A stretch of DNA of 20,624 nucleotides from JAZSQZ01 sp045538175 (GTDB lineage: Bacteria; Bacillota; Clostridia; Christensenellales; UBA1242): NCBI GenBank assembly GCA_045538175.1, contig JAZSQZ010000061.1, positions 1-20,624 of the forward strand. The letters are read 5' to 3'. This document shows positions 1-7,404 of the stretch, one piece after another (within the stretch, counting starts at the first letter, position 1; every line of letters starts with the position of its first letter). The notes below the pieces were generated by a model. That model was not told the origin of the DNA. It saw only the letters and a list, made by a program, of their open reading frames with translations, and did not search any database. The translations under genes and the position numbers were made by a program.

Positions 1-641
1 TTTTCTCTTTTTCCAAGTTTCATAAGTGCTTCTTTTAGGGCAACTTTTTCTATTAAGTTTTCGTTTGTTGCAAAGTTGTCGCCAATTTGGTCCATAACCA
101 TAACAGCTTCAGAGCCATCGTTGTAAACGGGTTCATATAAGGAAACGGGGTCAGCAATTGCATCAAGGGCAGTTATAACATCAATTAAAGGTGTTTCAAT
201 ATCCTTTGCTATTTCATCAAGTTTTGGTTCATTTTTATTTTGTTCTGTAAGTCTTGCTCTCGATTGTAATGCTTTGTATGCAATATCTCTTAAACTTCTA
301 CTTACGCGAAAACTTGTGTTATCTCTTAGATATCTTCTTATTTCGCCTATAATCATAGGAACGGCATAGGTAGAGAATTTTACATTAAATCTTTCGTCAA
401 AATTATCCATTGCTTTAATTAGTCCCACACAGCCTACTTGAAATATATCATCTATATTTTCTTTTCTTGTCGTGAAGCGTTGCACAACACTTAAAACGAG
501 TCGCATATTAGAAAATATAAACATTTGTCTTGCAGACTCGTCGCCTTGTTTTAGTTTTGTCATAAGTTCTGCAATTTCTTTGCCCTTGGGTTTTGGTAAA
601 AGGGAAGTGTTTATTCCACAAATGAAAACTTTGTTTGCCAA
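1..641 (-). CDS. sigG: Sporulation sigma factor SigG (partial, C-terminus beyond window)
   Basis: This is the forespore RNA polymerase sigma factor that drives late forespore genes. The N-terminal piece KVFICGINTSLLPKPKG corresponds to the diagnostic start of SigG proteins (KVEICGVDTSKLP in Bacillus subtilis, from memory). Region 2 follows with RLVLSVVQRF and DDIFQVGCVGLIKA, then KFSTYAVPMIIGEIRRYLRD, RVSRSLRDIAYKAL, and a region 3 containing DPVSLYEPVYNDG. About 213 codons are present; the family is about 257 residues, so most of region 4 (-35 recognition) lies beyond position 1. The start is a TTG at 641-639, chosen because an AGGAGA sequence (653-648) lies 6 nt upstream and because it gives the correct family N-terminus. 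The gene is transcribed divergently from ylmC/ymxH. Identity is secure; the TTG start is an inference. Confidence 0.95.
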   Translation of the reverse strand, partial: MANKVFICGINTSLLPKPKGKEIAELMTKLKQGDESARQMFIFSNMRLVLSVVQRFTTRKENIDDIFQVGCVGLIKAMDNFDERFNVKFSTYAVPMIIGEIRRYLRDNTSFRVSRSLRDIAYKALQSRARLTEQNKNEPKLDEIAKDIETPLIDVITALDAIADPVSLYEPVYNDGSEAVMVMDQIGDNFATNENLIEKVALKEALMKLGKRE

Positions 642-683
642 AATATATCTCCTGTTTTTATAATTCCCAAGGGACAAAAAAAT

Positions 684-711
684 ATTCTAAGATAAAAATA
701 AAAATCTGCAA
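684..711 (-). promoter_or_regulatory. Possible sigG promoter with adjacent palindrome
   Basis: On the minus strand, TTGCAG (711-706) and TAGAAT (689-684) are separated by 16 bp, which fits a sigma-A-like promoter about 45 bp upstream of the sigG start codon. A perfect 10-bp palindrome, TCCCTTGGGA (665-674), falls in the predicted 5' untranslated region. In characterised Bacillota sigG is mostly read by forespore sigma factors, and no convincing sigma-F or sigma-G site was recognised, so this call is tentative. Confidence 0.3.
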
Positions 712-774
712 ATTTTCACGAAAAATGTAATATATTTGATTGTTTTAGCATATTTAATAACAGGAGATTTTATC

Positions 775-1119
775 GTGGAAACATCTTATTTAGAACTTCG
801 AAACAAAGAAGTAATAAATGTGGTTGATGGAAGTTTATTAGGAAGAATAATTGATGTTGTTTTTGATATTCGAACAAGTAGGGTATTAGGATTTGTAGTG
901 CCGGGCACAAGGGCGTTTTTTAACATTTTTAAATCGTGCCCAGAAATTTTTGTGCCTTATAGGAATATTTGTAAAATTGGAGACGATGTAATTTTAGTTG
1001 AAGTATTCAATATTCCACGTGGCAACAAACACAAAAAAACTACAATCCTAAAAGAAGAAAAAGAGACAGAAGAAAAATTTGAAAATGATAATAAAGAAGA
1101 AGAGTTTTTAAACAAATGA
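775..1119 (+). CDS. YlmC/YmxH family PRC-barrel sporulation protein
   Basis: A small PRC-barrel protein of the YlmC/YmxH family, found in spore formers; its biochemical role is not established. The start is GTG at 775, with AGGAGA (762-767) 7 nt upstream. An upstream in-frame TTG at 736 has no ribosome-binding site and would add a hydrophobic stretch not seen in the family. From this start the protein is 114 residues. Residues about 1-80 carry the typical pattern: ELRNKEVINVVDGSLLGRI, DVVFD, GFVVPG, then VPYRNICKIGDDVILVE. The last 30 residues are a charged Lys/Glu-rich tail of low complexity. It lies between sigG (divergent) and nrdR (same strand); nearness of ylmC/ymxH, sigG and nrdR is common in Clostridia. 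Confidence 0.85.
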   Translation: METSYLELRNKEVINVVDGSLLGRIIDVVFDIRTSRVLGFVVPGTRAFFNIFKSCPEIFVPYRNICKIGDDVILVEVFNIPRGNKHKKTTILKEEKETEEKFENDNKEEEFLNK

Positions 1120-1137
1120 TAGTTTTTATAAAATCGT

Positions 1138-1166
1138 TTTACAACCTATCTTTTATTTGGTATACT
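1138..1166 (+). promoter_or_regulatory. Sigma-A promoter of nrdR
   Basis: TTTACA (1138-1143) and TATACT (1161-1166) are separated by exactly 17 bp, placing the transcription start near 1173, just before the GGGGTGAG ribosome-binding site (1178-1185). Confidence 0.75.
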
Positions 1167-1190
1167 ACATATAGATAGGGGTGAGACGCT

Positions 1191-1634
1191 ATGAGATGCA
1201 TATTTTGTGGTTTTGAAGATAGTAAGGTTATTGATTCTAGGTCGACTGACGAATTAAACTCTATTCGTAGAAGAAGAGAGTGCCTAAAATGTGGCAAGAG
1301 ATTTACAACTTATGAAACAGTTGAAAGCACACCGATTTTGGTTATCAAAAACGATGGTTCTCGTCAACCTTTTGACCCTCAAAAAATCAAAAGGGGTATT
1401 ATTAAAGCTTGTGAAAAAAGGCCTATTACTATGAGTCAAATTGATGAAGCTGTCTTAGATATCGAAAAACAAGTTACAAATTCCCTTGACCAAGAAATTG
1501 GCAGTCAAAAAATTGGCGAACTTGTTATGGATAAACTAAAATCAATGGACGAAATTGCATATGTTCGTTTTGCTGCAGTTTACAGAAAATTTAAAGATAT
1601 CACAACATTTATTGACTTTTTGAATTCAGTTTAA
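1191..1634 (+). CDS. nrdR: Transcriptional repressor NrdR
   Basis: NrdR is a zinc-ribbon/ATP-cone repressor that senses dATP/ATP and represses ribonucleotide reductase genes. The 147-residue length is normal for the family. Residues 1-45 form the zinc ribbon, with cysteines in CIFCG and CLKCG and the hallmark segment RRRRECLKCGKRFTTYE. Residues about 48-138 are the ATP-cone (PILVIKNDGSRQPFDPQKI, then KACEKRP). The start follows GGGGTGAG with a 5-nt spacer, so it is well supported. It has its own promoter and a terminator overlapping its stop codon, so it is probably monocistronic. No ribonucleotide reductase gene is in the window. Confidence 0.97.
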   Translation: MRCIFCGFEDSKVIDSRSTDELNSIRRRRECLKCGKRFTTYETVESTPILVIKNDGSRQPFDPQKIKRGIIKACEKRPITMSQIDEAVLDIEKQVTNSLDQEIGSQKIGELVMDKLKSMDEIAYVRFAAVYRKFKDITTFIDFLNSV

Positions 1635-1657
1635 ACACGACAAGTCGTGTTTTTTTC
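1633..1657 (+). terminator. Intrinsic terminator of nrdR
   Basis: The arms AAACACGAC (1633-1641) and GTCGTGTTT (1644-1652) leave only 2 nt, so in practice the innermost pair opens to a 4-nt CAAG loop. A run of Ts follows. The 5' arm overlaps the nrdR stop codon. Confidence 0.85.
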
Positions 1658-1701
1658 TTTTATAGAAGCAAAAAAATATATTGCAATACAAAATTATATA
1701 T

Positions 1702-1730
1702 TTGCTAATATTTTAGTTATGTGTTAGAAT
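1702..1730 (+). promoter_or_regulatory. Promoter of der-plsY
   Basis: TTGCTA (1702-1707) and TAGAAT (1725-1730) have 17-bp spacing. The -10 is preceded by TGT (1722-1724), an extended -10 arrangement. The predicted start near 1737 leaves a very short leader before the der start codon. Confidence 0.65.
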
Positions 1731-1749
1731 AAATTTATCGAGGTATATT

Positions 1750-3078
1750 ATGAGAAAAAAGCCATTAGTTGCAATCGTAGGTAGGCCTAATGTTGGCAAA
1801 AGTACTTTTTTTAATAGAGTATGTGGAAGAAGAATTAGCATTGTAGACGACCTTGCAGGTGTTACAAGGGATAGGATTTATGCCGACGCTGAGTGGTGTG
1901 GGTGTTCTTTTACTTTGGTTGATACAGGTGGCTTAGATTTTGAAGACAGAGGCGAAATTCAAAAGAATATCTTAAATCAAGCACAGGTTGCAATTGACCT
2001 TGCTGATGTTATATTGTTGTTTGTTGATGGTAAAGCAGGGCTTACACATAGCGACACAGAAGTTGCAGAGTTTTTGAGAAAATCAAATAAAAGAATAATT
2101 GTTGTTGTAAACAAATTAGATAATAACGAAGTTGAAAATTCTTATGAATTTTATAATTTAGGTTTGGGCGAACCATTTCCAATTTCAAGTGAACAAGGAA
2201 AGGGTTTGGGCGATTTGCTAGACGAAATTGTAAAACCTTTTAAAACTGAAGCAGTTGATAATGAAGAAGAAAATCCACCACTTAAAATCGCAATCGTAGG
2301 TAGACCTAATGCAGGCAAGAGTAGTTTGGTTAATAAATTGCTTGGCGAAAATAGAGTTGTTGTTTCGTCAATTGCTGGCACAACAAGAGATGCAATTGAT
2401 ACTCCTTTTACCTATAACAATAAAAATTATGTCCTAATTGATACTGCCGGTATGAGAAAGAAAAACACTATCGAAAAAGATAGTGTCGAAAGATACAGTG
2501 TTTTAAGGTCGCTTGAAGCAATCAAAAGGGCAGACGTTGTATTAGTTGTTATTGACAGTCAAGATGGTATTTGCGACCAAGATATTAAGGTTGCAGGATA
2601 TGTCCATGAACAAGGTAAACCTAGCGTTATCTTAATGAATAAATGGGACGTTATTGAAAAAGACGATAAAACAATCAATAAGTTCGAGCAAAAACTTGGC
2701 GAAGACTTAAAGTTTATGGATTATTTTATGTCTATTTATATTTCAGCTCTAACTGGCCAAAGAGTAAACAAAATTATGTCAGCCGTCGAAACTGTTTATG
2801 CAAATGCTTCAAGAAGAGTGACAACCGGCATTTTAAATGATATAATTCAAGATGCAATTACCTTTAAAGAACCACCATTTAAAAATGGTAAACGTTTAAA
2901 GATTTTATTTGCAACACAAGTTAGTGTAAATCCACCAACTTTTGTTATATTTGTAAACGATGCTTCACTTATGCATTTCTCGTACGAAAGATATTTAGAA
3001 AATTGTATTAGAAAGGCATTAAATTTAGCAGGTACTCCAATAAATATTATTTTTAGAAATAGGGAAGATAAAGAGTAA
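1750..3078 (+). CDS. der: Ribosome biogenesis GTPase Der (EngA)
   Basis: Der is an essential tandem GTPase needed for maturation of the 50S ribosomal subunit. The 442-residue protein shows the double G-domain. The first domain has GRPNVGKS (residues 11-18), DTGG and NKLD. The second begins near residue 178 with GRPNAGKS, then DTAGMRKK and NKWD. The last roughly 85 residues form the KH-like domain (ITFKEPPFKNGKRLKILFATQ; PINIIFRNR). A short acidic linker, VDNEEENPP, joins the two G domains. The start ATG is preceded by GAGGT. The next gene, plsY, begins 1 nt after the stop codon, so the two are almost certainly co-transcribed, a pairing that is also common in other Bacillota. Confidence 0.98.
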   Translation: MRKKPLVAIVGRPNVGKSTFFNRVCGRRISIVDDLAGVTRDRIYADAEWCGCSFTLVDTGGLDFEDRGEIQKNILNQAQVAIDLADVILLFVDGKAGLTHSDTEVAEFLRKSNKRIIVVVNKLDNNEVENSYEFYNLGLGEPFPISSEQGKGLGDLLDEIVKPFKTEAVDNEEENPPLKIAIVGRPNAGKSSLVNKLLGENRVVVSSIAGTTRDAIDTPFTYNNKNYVLIDTAGMRKKNTIEKDSVERYSVLRSLEAIKRADVVLVVIDSQDGICDQDIKVAGYVHEQGKPSVILMNKWDVIEKDDKTINKFEQKLGEDLKFMDYFMSIYISALTGQRVNKIMSAVETVYANASRRVTTGILNDIIQDAITFKEPPFKNGKRLKILFATQVSVNPPTFVIFVNDASLMHFSYERYLENCIRKALNLAGTPINIIFRNREDKE

Positions 3079-3079
3079 A

Positions 3080-3784
3080 ATGGAAGCTTGGAAGTTTGTT
3101 GTTTTAATAATTGGCTCCTATCTTATCGGTAATATCTTTTTTGCAAGAATTATCAATAAAATTAGGGGTGTTGACACAACCAAAATGGGCAGTGGCAACC
3201 CTGGAACAATGAACATGGTTAGAACTCAAGGATTTTACCTTGGACTTTTAACTTTGGTTCTTGATATGATGAAGGGTGTAATTCCTGCAATTGTTGGTTA
3301 TCACTTGTTTGGTGGTGCAGCATGCCAACCTGATTGTTATATTGGTTTGTATGTCGGTGGCATTAGTGCACTTGTAGGAAATATTTTTCCTGTATTTTAC
3401 AAATTTAAAGGTGGTAAAGGCGCTGCAGTTGTATATGGTATGTTCTTTGTGGCAAATCCATTGTTAGGCTTGTTTGTTTTTGTTGGTGGCTTTATTTATT
3501 TGTTGATTTTTGATTATGCTGCAGTTATGTCTTTTGCTATGATTACCGTATTTACTGTTGTTGAAGCAACAAGAATGGGTATTCGTGGCGAAGGCAACAT
3601 TGTAATTAGTGGTTTGTTATTTGTAATATTCTGCCTTGTATGGTTTGCACACAGACAAAATATATTTAGATTGCTTGTTGGCAAAGAAAACAAAGTCAAT
3701 TTTAGGGCTAGTTTTGCAAAGCATAAAAAGAAAAAACAACAAAAAATTGAACTTAAAAGAAAGAATAGTAATGAAATGGGTTAA
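3080..3784 (+). CDS. plsY: Acyl-phosphate:glycerol-3-phosphate acyltransferase PlsY
   Basis: PlsY is the integral-membrane enzyme that transfers an acyl group from acyl-phosphate to glycerol-3-phosphate, the first step of phospholipid synthesis. Family motifs are clear: GSGNPGTMNMVRT (residues 37-49), LDMMKG, GNIFPVFYKFKGGKGAA (phosphate-binding Gly/Lys loop near 108-114), and the C-terminal HRQNIFRLLVGKENK. Hydrophobic segments alternate throughout, as expected for a multi-pass protein. At 234 residues it is longer than the usual roughly 200; the excess is a Lys-rich cytoplasmic tail after the last conserved motif. It follows der with a 1-nt gap, so translation is probably coupled. A terminator overlaps the stop codon. 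Confidence 0.96.
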   Translation: MEAWKFVVLIIGSYLIGNIFFARIINKIRGVDTTKMGSGNPGTMNMVRTQGFYLGLLTLVLDMMKGVIPAIVGYHLFGGAACQPDCYIGLYVGGISALVGNIFPVFYKFKGGKGAAVVYGMFFVANPLLGLFVFVGGFIYLLIFDYAAVMSFAMITVFTVVEATRMGIRGEGNIVISGLLFVIFCLVWFAHRQNIFRLLVGKENKVNFRASFAKHKKKKQQKIELKRKNSNEMG

Positions 3785-3800
3785 TTCAACCCATTTTTTT
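3774..3800 (+). terminator. Intrinsic terminator of der-plsY
   Basis: A 9-bp stem, AAATGGGTT (3774-3782) with AACCCATTT (3788-3796), has a 5-nt loop and runs into a T tract. It overlaps the end of plsY and separates that operon from spoIVA. Confidence 0.9.
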
Positions 3801-3810
3801 ATTTTTAAAA

Positions 3811-3853
3811 TCGCATATATATTGATAATTTCGCATATATTTAACCATACACA
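3811..3853 (+). promoter_or_regulatory. spoIVA promoter region with direct repeats, possible sigma-E site
   Basis: Two identical 10-mers, TCGCATATAT, start at 3811 and 3831, exactly 20 bp apart. CATACACA (3846-3853) resembles a sigma-E -10 element (CATACAnT), with GATAATT (3824-3830) 15 bp upstream as a possible -35. Known spoIVA genes are mother-cell genes read by sigma-E. No sigma-A promoter was seen here. The match is imperfect. Confidence 0.4.
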
Positions 3854-3872
3854 TACTTGGAGGTTAAAATAT

Positions 3873-5351
3873 ATGGATTCGTATGGTATATATGAAGATA
3901 TTGCAAAACGAACAAATGGCGATATATATGTAGGTGTTGTAGGTCCTGTTAGATGTGGGAAATCGACATTTATAACAAATTTCGTAAATAAACTTGTTTT
4001 GCCTAATATTGATGATAAATATAATAAAACTCGTACTATTGACGAAATGCCACAAAGTGCAGATGGCAAAACTATTATGACAACACAACCTAAATTTATT
4101 CCAAACAAAGCTGTAGATATTATGGTAAAAGATACAATTAGTTTAAGTGTTAGACTTGTCGATTGTGTAGGTTATATGATTGAAGGGGCAGAAGGGCATA
4201 TCGAAAACAACAAACCACGCCTTGTAAAAACCCCTTGGAGTCAAACACCTATTCCTTTTGAAGAAGCAGCAGAGATTGGCACAAAAAAAGTTATAACTGA
4301 GCATTCTACAATTGCAATCGCAATGACGACAGATGGAAGTTTTACTGATATAGACAGAGAAAATTATGTTAAAGCAGAAGAAAAGGTTGTAAAAGAATTA
4401 AAGGCAAGTGGTAAACCCTTTGTTATTGTTTTAAATACAAAAAATAAAAATGCAGAAAATACACTTGAATTAAAAGAAAAATTAAACGAAAAATACAAAG
4501 TGCCTGTTTTAGCAATTGATGTCGCAAACTTGAGCGAAGAAAATATCGATGAAATTTTTGAAAATGTTTTGCAAGAATTTCCACTTACAAGCCTTAGGGT
4601 AAAATTCCCTCAATGGATACAAGCTTTGCCATATGAAGATGAAATTGTGCAAGCAATTGTTAAAGAAGCAAAAGAACTTGTAAATAATGTAAACAAAGTA
4701 GGTGAAGTTGATGTTACAAAAACAATCTTTAACGATAGTGATATGTTCGAGCCATTAACAGTTGCAGAAGTGAAAATGGGCGAAGGCATTGCAAGGTTAG
4801 AAGTTGTTGCAAAACCAAACTTGTTTTATAAAGTTTTAAGTCGTCAATGTGGAGAAGAGATAAACAATGATTTTGAACTTGTCTCATATATAAAACAACT
4901 TGCCGTTGCAAAACTTGAGTATGATAAAATTAAAGATGCTCTAAAACAAGTTGAAGAAGATGGGTATGGTGTCGTAAGTCCAAAGTTAGAAGAAATGAGA
5001 TTAGAAGAACCAGAGATTGTTAAACAAGGCTCACGCTACGGTGTAAGACTTAAAGCAAGTGCACCAAGTTTACATCTTATTAAAGTTGATGTTCAAACTG
5101 AGATTAGCCCTATTGTTGGAACAGAGCAACAAAGTGAAGACATTGTAAAATATTTGCTTAAAGAATTTGAAAGTAATCCACAAGGTATATGGGATACAAA
5201 TATGTTTGGTAAAAGTTTGCATAATCTTGTAAACGAAGGGCTAAACAACAAGATTTTACAAATGCCACAGGAAGCCCAAAAGAAGATGAGAAAAACGCTT
5301 TCCAGAATTGTAAACGAAGGAAAGGGTGGTATTATTTGCATATTACTATAA
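3873..5351 (+). CDS. spoIVA: Stage IV sporulation protein A (spore coat ATPase)
   Basis: SpoIVA is the ATPase that polymerises on the forespore surface and forms the basement layer of the spore coat. The protein is 492 residues, the same length as the B. subtilis protein. Residues 21-32 are the Walker A segment GVVGPVRCGKST with the catalytic Lys at 30. Strongly conserved blocks follow: GKTIMTTQPKFIPN, VRLVDCVGYM, PFEEAAEIGTKKVI, EHSTIAIAMTTDGS. The C-terminal assembly region has DEPEIVKQGSRYGVRLKA-like sequence and the end GGIICILL. The start ATG at 3873 is chosen over a much longer upstream reading because TTGGAGG (3857-3863) precedes it and the N-terminus MDSYGIYEDIAKRTNGDIYV fits the family. 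A Cys replaces the Thr before GK of the P-loop. It stands alone between two terminators. Confidence 0.97.
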   Translation: MDSYGIYEDIAKRTNGDIYVGVVGPVRCGKSTFITNFVNKLVLPNIDDKYNKTRTIDEMPQSADGKTIMTTQPKFIPNKAVDIMVKDTISLSVRLVDCVGYMIEGAEGHIENNKPRLVKTPWSQTPIPFEEAAEIGTKKVITEHSTIAIAMTTDGSFTDIDRENYVKAEEKVVKELKASGKPFVIVLNTKNKNAENTLELKEKLNEKYKVPVLAIDVANLSEENIDEIFENVLQEFPLTSLRVKFPQWIQALPYEDEIVQAIVKEAKELVNNVNKVGEVDVTKTIFNDSDMFEPLTVAEVKMGEGIARLEVVAKPNLFYKVLSRQCGEEINNDFELVSYIKQLAVAKLEYDKIKDALKQVEEDGYGVVSPKLEEMRLEEPEIVKQGSRYGVRLKASAPSLHLIKVDVQTEISPIVGTEQQSEDIVKYLLKEFESNPQGIWDTNMFGKSLHNLVNEGLNNKILQMPQEAQKKMRKTLSRIVNEGKGGIICILL

Positions 5352-5361
5352 AATAAATATT

Positions 5362-5397
5362 AAACGGCAACTTCAGGTATGATTTGCCGTTTTTTTG
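5362..5397 (+). terminator. Intrinsic terminator of spoIVA
   Basis: A 9-bp stem, AAACGGCAA (5362-5370) with TTGCCGTTT (5384-5392), has a 13-nt loop and ends in a T run. Confidence 0.85.
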
Positions 5398-5744
5398 TGC
5401 CGACTGAAATGTTTGGTCTGTTTTATGAATAGTACTATTTTACTAGAGTTTGGCCGTTTTTGGACTTTTTAGTCGGTGGGTATTTAAAAGTGTTTTTTAA
5501 AAGAGATTTTTTATCTTAAAAATAAAAATTTATTTTTTTGTGTAAAAAACAAAACCTAGACCCTTTGGTCGAAAATGCCTATAGATTTTTTTAAACAAGT
5601 CTTTAAATTATTATAATTTTTGTGTCTGTTTTCTATTTAGCAGTTAAAAATAATCATCGTGTAGATATTCTTTTTGTTTTGCCGACTGTATGGTCGAAAT
5701 ATAAAATTTTTGGCGAGAAAAAGCAATTATTTTGTCAATAAAAT
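5398..5744 (+). other. Non-coding stretch with related small hairpins
   Basis: No convincing coding sequence lies here on either strand. Three related short elements occur at 5399-5418, 5559-5574 and 5681-5700. Each has GAC(T/C) and GGTC arms, and two of them begin GCCGACT and two end GGTCGAAA. A further small hairpin, GACTTTTTAGTC, is at 5463-5474, and its AGTCGG (5471-5476) is also complementary to CCGACT at 5400-5405. The rest is A/T tracts. Function unknown. Confidence 0.4.
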
Positions 5745-5773
5745 TTGACTTTGATTTTGTATAGTATTATAAT
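5745..5773 (+). promoter_or_regulatory. Sigma-A promoter of the zinc-ribbon gene
   Basis: TTGACT (5745-5750) and TATAAT (5768-5773) are 17 bp apart, near consensus. The leader of about 65 nt includes a tandem repeat of AGTCATTA (5797-5804 and 5806-5813). Confidence 0.8.
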
Positions 5774-5847
5774 TTTTACATAGTTTCTTTATACCTAGTC
5801 ATTAAAGTCATTAGTGTATATTCTAACTAAATTTAATGGAGGTATTT

Positions 5848-6027
5848 ATGGAAGACATCACAAAAGTTTGTGTCGATTGTGGCAAAGAGTTTGTTTGGAC
5901 CGTTGGAGAACAAGAATTCTATGCATCAAAAGGTTTTACAAATGAACCTAAAAGATGTAAAGAATGTGCAAAAGCAAGAAGAGCACAAAGAAACAATAAC
6001 AACAATTTTCCTAAAAGCGAAAATTAG
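5848..6027 (+). CDS. Small zinc-ribbon protein (zf-trcl type)
   Basis: A 59-residue protein resembling the probable zinc-binding domain family often called zf-trcl. The metal site is CVDCGKEF (Cys 8 and Cys 11) and RCKECAKARR, with the family block EQEFYASKGFTNEPKRC between them. The molecular role of the family is not known. Start: an ATG at 5836 would place the strong GGAGG (5838-5842) inside the gene, whereas the ATG at 5848 sits 5 nt after it and matches family N-termini. The C-terminus is an Asn-rich tail. It has a strong promoter and its own terminator, so it is a single-gene unit, probably well expressed. Confidence 0.85.
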   Translation: MEDITKVCVDCGKEFVWTVGEQEFYASKGFTNEPKRCKECAKARRAQRNNNNNFPKSEN

Positions 6028-6032
6028 TTAAT

Positions 6033-6067
6033 AAAAGCACAACTTAAAGTTGTGCTTTTTGTTTTTA
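6033..6067 (+). terminator. Intrinsic terminator after the zinc-ribbon gene
   Basis: Long complementary arms AAAAGCACAACTT (6033-6045) and AAGTTGTGCTTTT (6047-6059) are followed by Ts. The innermost pairs must open to form a loop. Confidence 0.9.
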
Positions 6068-6070
6068 CAA

Positions 6071-6099
6071 TTGACAAAATTTTTAATATGTTTTATTCT
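6071..6099 (+). promoter_or_regulatory. Sigma-A promoter of the U32/TrhP gene
   Basis: Perfect -35 TTGACA (6071-6076), 17-bp spacer, and TATTCT (6094-6099). It starts immediately after the preceding terminator. Confidence 0.75.
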
Positions 6100-6122
6100 A
6101 TCAAAGTAATTAGAGGTGAAAG

Positions 6123-7370
6123 ATGATTGAACTTTTAAGTCCTGCTGGGAATTTTAATAAACTTGTAACTGCATTTAGATATGGTGCAGATGCTTGTTAT
6201 TTTGCAGGAAAGAAATTTGGTCTTAGGGCTTTTGCAGATAACTTTGAAGAAGACGAACTTAAAAAAGCAGTAGAGTATGCTCATTCAATTGGGAAAAAAT
6301 GTTATGTCACAATGAACATCTTTCCACACAATGCTGACTTTACAGGGTTTGAAGAATATGTTAAGTATCTAGAAGAAATCAAAGTTGACGCAGTTATTGT
6401 TTCAGACTTTGGAATTATTTCGCGAGTAAGAGAACTTGCACCAAACCTTGTTATCCATATTAGCACACAAGCAAATATTACAAATAAATATACAGCAAAA
6501 GCATATTGTGATATGGGTGCAAAAAGATTGATACTTGCAAGAGAGTTGTCACTACAAGAAATCAAAGAAATTAGGGATTATATCCCAAAAGATGTCGAAA
6601 TTGAGTGCTTTGTTCACGGAGCAATGTGTATTTCATATTCTGGCAGGTGTTTGCTTTCAAATTATATGTGTAAACGTGATAGTAATCGTGGTGCCTGTGT
6701 TCAAGCTTGCAGATTTAAGTATTATGTAACTGAAGAACAAAGACCTGACGACCATTATCCTGTTTTAGAAGACGAAAGGGGTACATATATCTTTAATAGT
6801 AAAGATTTGTGTATGATAGGATATATAGACGAATTGATAAAAGCTGGTGTTGTAAGTTTTAAGATTGAAGGTAGAGTAAAATCTGAAAACTATGTTGCAA
6901 CCGTAACAAACGCATACAGAAGAGTTATTGATTATATCCAAAGCGATAAGTTTAATAAAGAAGAATACGAAAAAATAACTGCTGAAATGGTAGAAGAGTT
7001 AGAAAAAACTACTTGCAGAAAATTTACAACAGGTTTCTTCTTAAATGATACAGATAGGCAAAACCTTAAAACAAGCCTTCCTACACAAAAATACAACTTT
7101 ATTGCAGTTGTAATAGGGGACAGGAAAGACGGCCTTGTTGAAATCGAAATGAGAAATCGCTTTGAAAAGGGCGACACATTGCAGGTTTTATCTCCAAACG
7201 ATACTTTTAATAAGGAATTTAAGGTAGGAAATATATTCTTATCATCAGGGGAACTTGTAGAAGTTGCAAACCTTGTACAACATCACTACAAAATTGAAAC
7301 TGATTTAGAACTAAAAACAGGTGATATACTTAGAATGTATATCGAAAATCCAAATTGTGAAATTGAATAA
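6123..7370 (+). CDS. U32 family protein, likely tRNA 5-hydroxyuridine modification protein TrhP
   Basis: A 415-residue U32-family protein. The N-terminus IELLSPAGNFNKLVTAFRYGADACYF is typical of U32 proteins, and the signature ECFVHGAMCISYSGRCLLSN lies at residues 161-180. Cysteines at 169, 176, 192 and 196 are candidates for an iron-sulfur cluster. The continuation YMCKRDSNRGACVQACRFKY closely follows the TrhP (YegQ/YrrO) subgroup, which hydroxylates U34 of certain tRNAs using prephenate; proteolysis is not expected despite the family name. The C-terminal part (about 325-415) looks like a small beta-barrel domain. AGAGGTGA lies 3 nt before the ATG. The U32 call is certain; TrhP within the family is likely because of the length and the extended Cys motif. 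Confidence 0.85.
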   Translation: MIELLSPAGNFNKLVTAFRYGADACYFAGKKFGLRAFADNFEEDELKKAVEYAHSIGKKCYVTMNIFPHNADFTGFEEYVKYLEEIKVDAVIVSDFGIISRVRELAPNLVIHISTQANITNKYTAKAYCDMGAKRLILARELSLQEIKEIRDYIPKDVEIECFVHGAMCISYSGRCLLSNYMCKRDSNRGACVQACRFKYYVTEEQRPDDHYPVLEDERGTYIFNSKDLCMIGYIDELIKAGVVSFKIEGRVKSENYVATVTNAYRRVIDYIQSDKFNKEEYEKITAEMVEELEKTTCRKFTTGFFLNDTDRQNLKTSLPTQKYNFIAVVIGDRKDGLVEIEMRNRFEKGDTLQVLSPNDTFNKEFKVGNIFLSSGELVEVANLVQHHYKIETDLELKTGDILRMYIENPNCEIE

Positions 7371-7374
7371 AAAT

Positions 7375-7404
7375 AAAAAACTCTTGAATTTTCAAGAGTT
7401 TTTT
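7375..7404. terminator. Bidirectional terminator between U32 and NUDIX genes
   Basis: Complementary arms at 7375-7388 and 7391-7404 are built on CTCTTGAA/TTCAAGAG, flanked by As on one side and Ts on the other, so the hairpin can serve both converging transcripts. It overlaps the 3' end of the NUDIX gene. Confidence 0.88.

Noticed and set aside
1163..1176. NrdR box in the nrdR promoter
   Set aside because: The sequence ACTACATATAGATA only partly matches the NrdR box as I recall it (ACACWATATMTWGT) and misses several key positions.
3636..3872. 79-residue N-terminal extension of spoIVA
   Set aside because: It overlaps plsY and its terminator, and a strong ribosome-binding site plus the family N-terminus place the start at 3873.
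3617..4108. 163-residue minus-strand frame across plsY/spoIVA
   Set aside because: It lies antisense to two well-identified genes and a terminator, with no translation signal.
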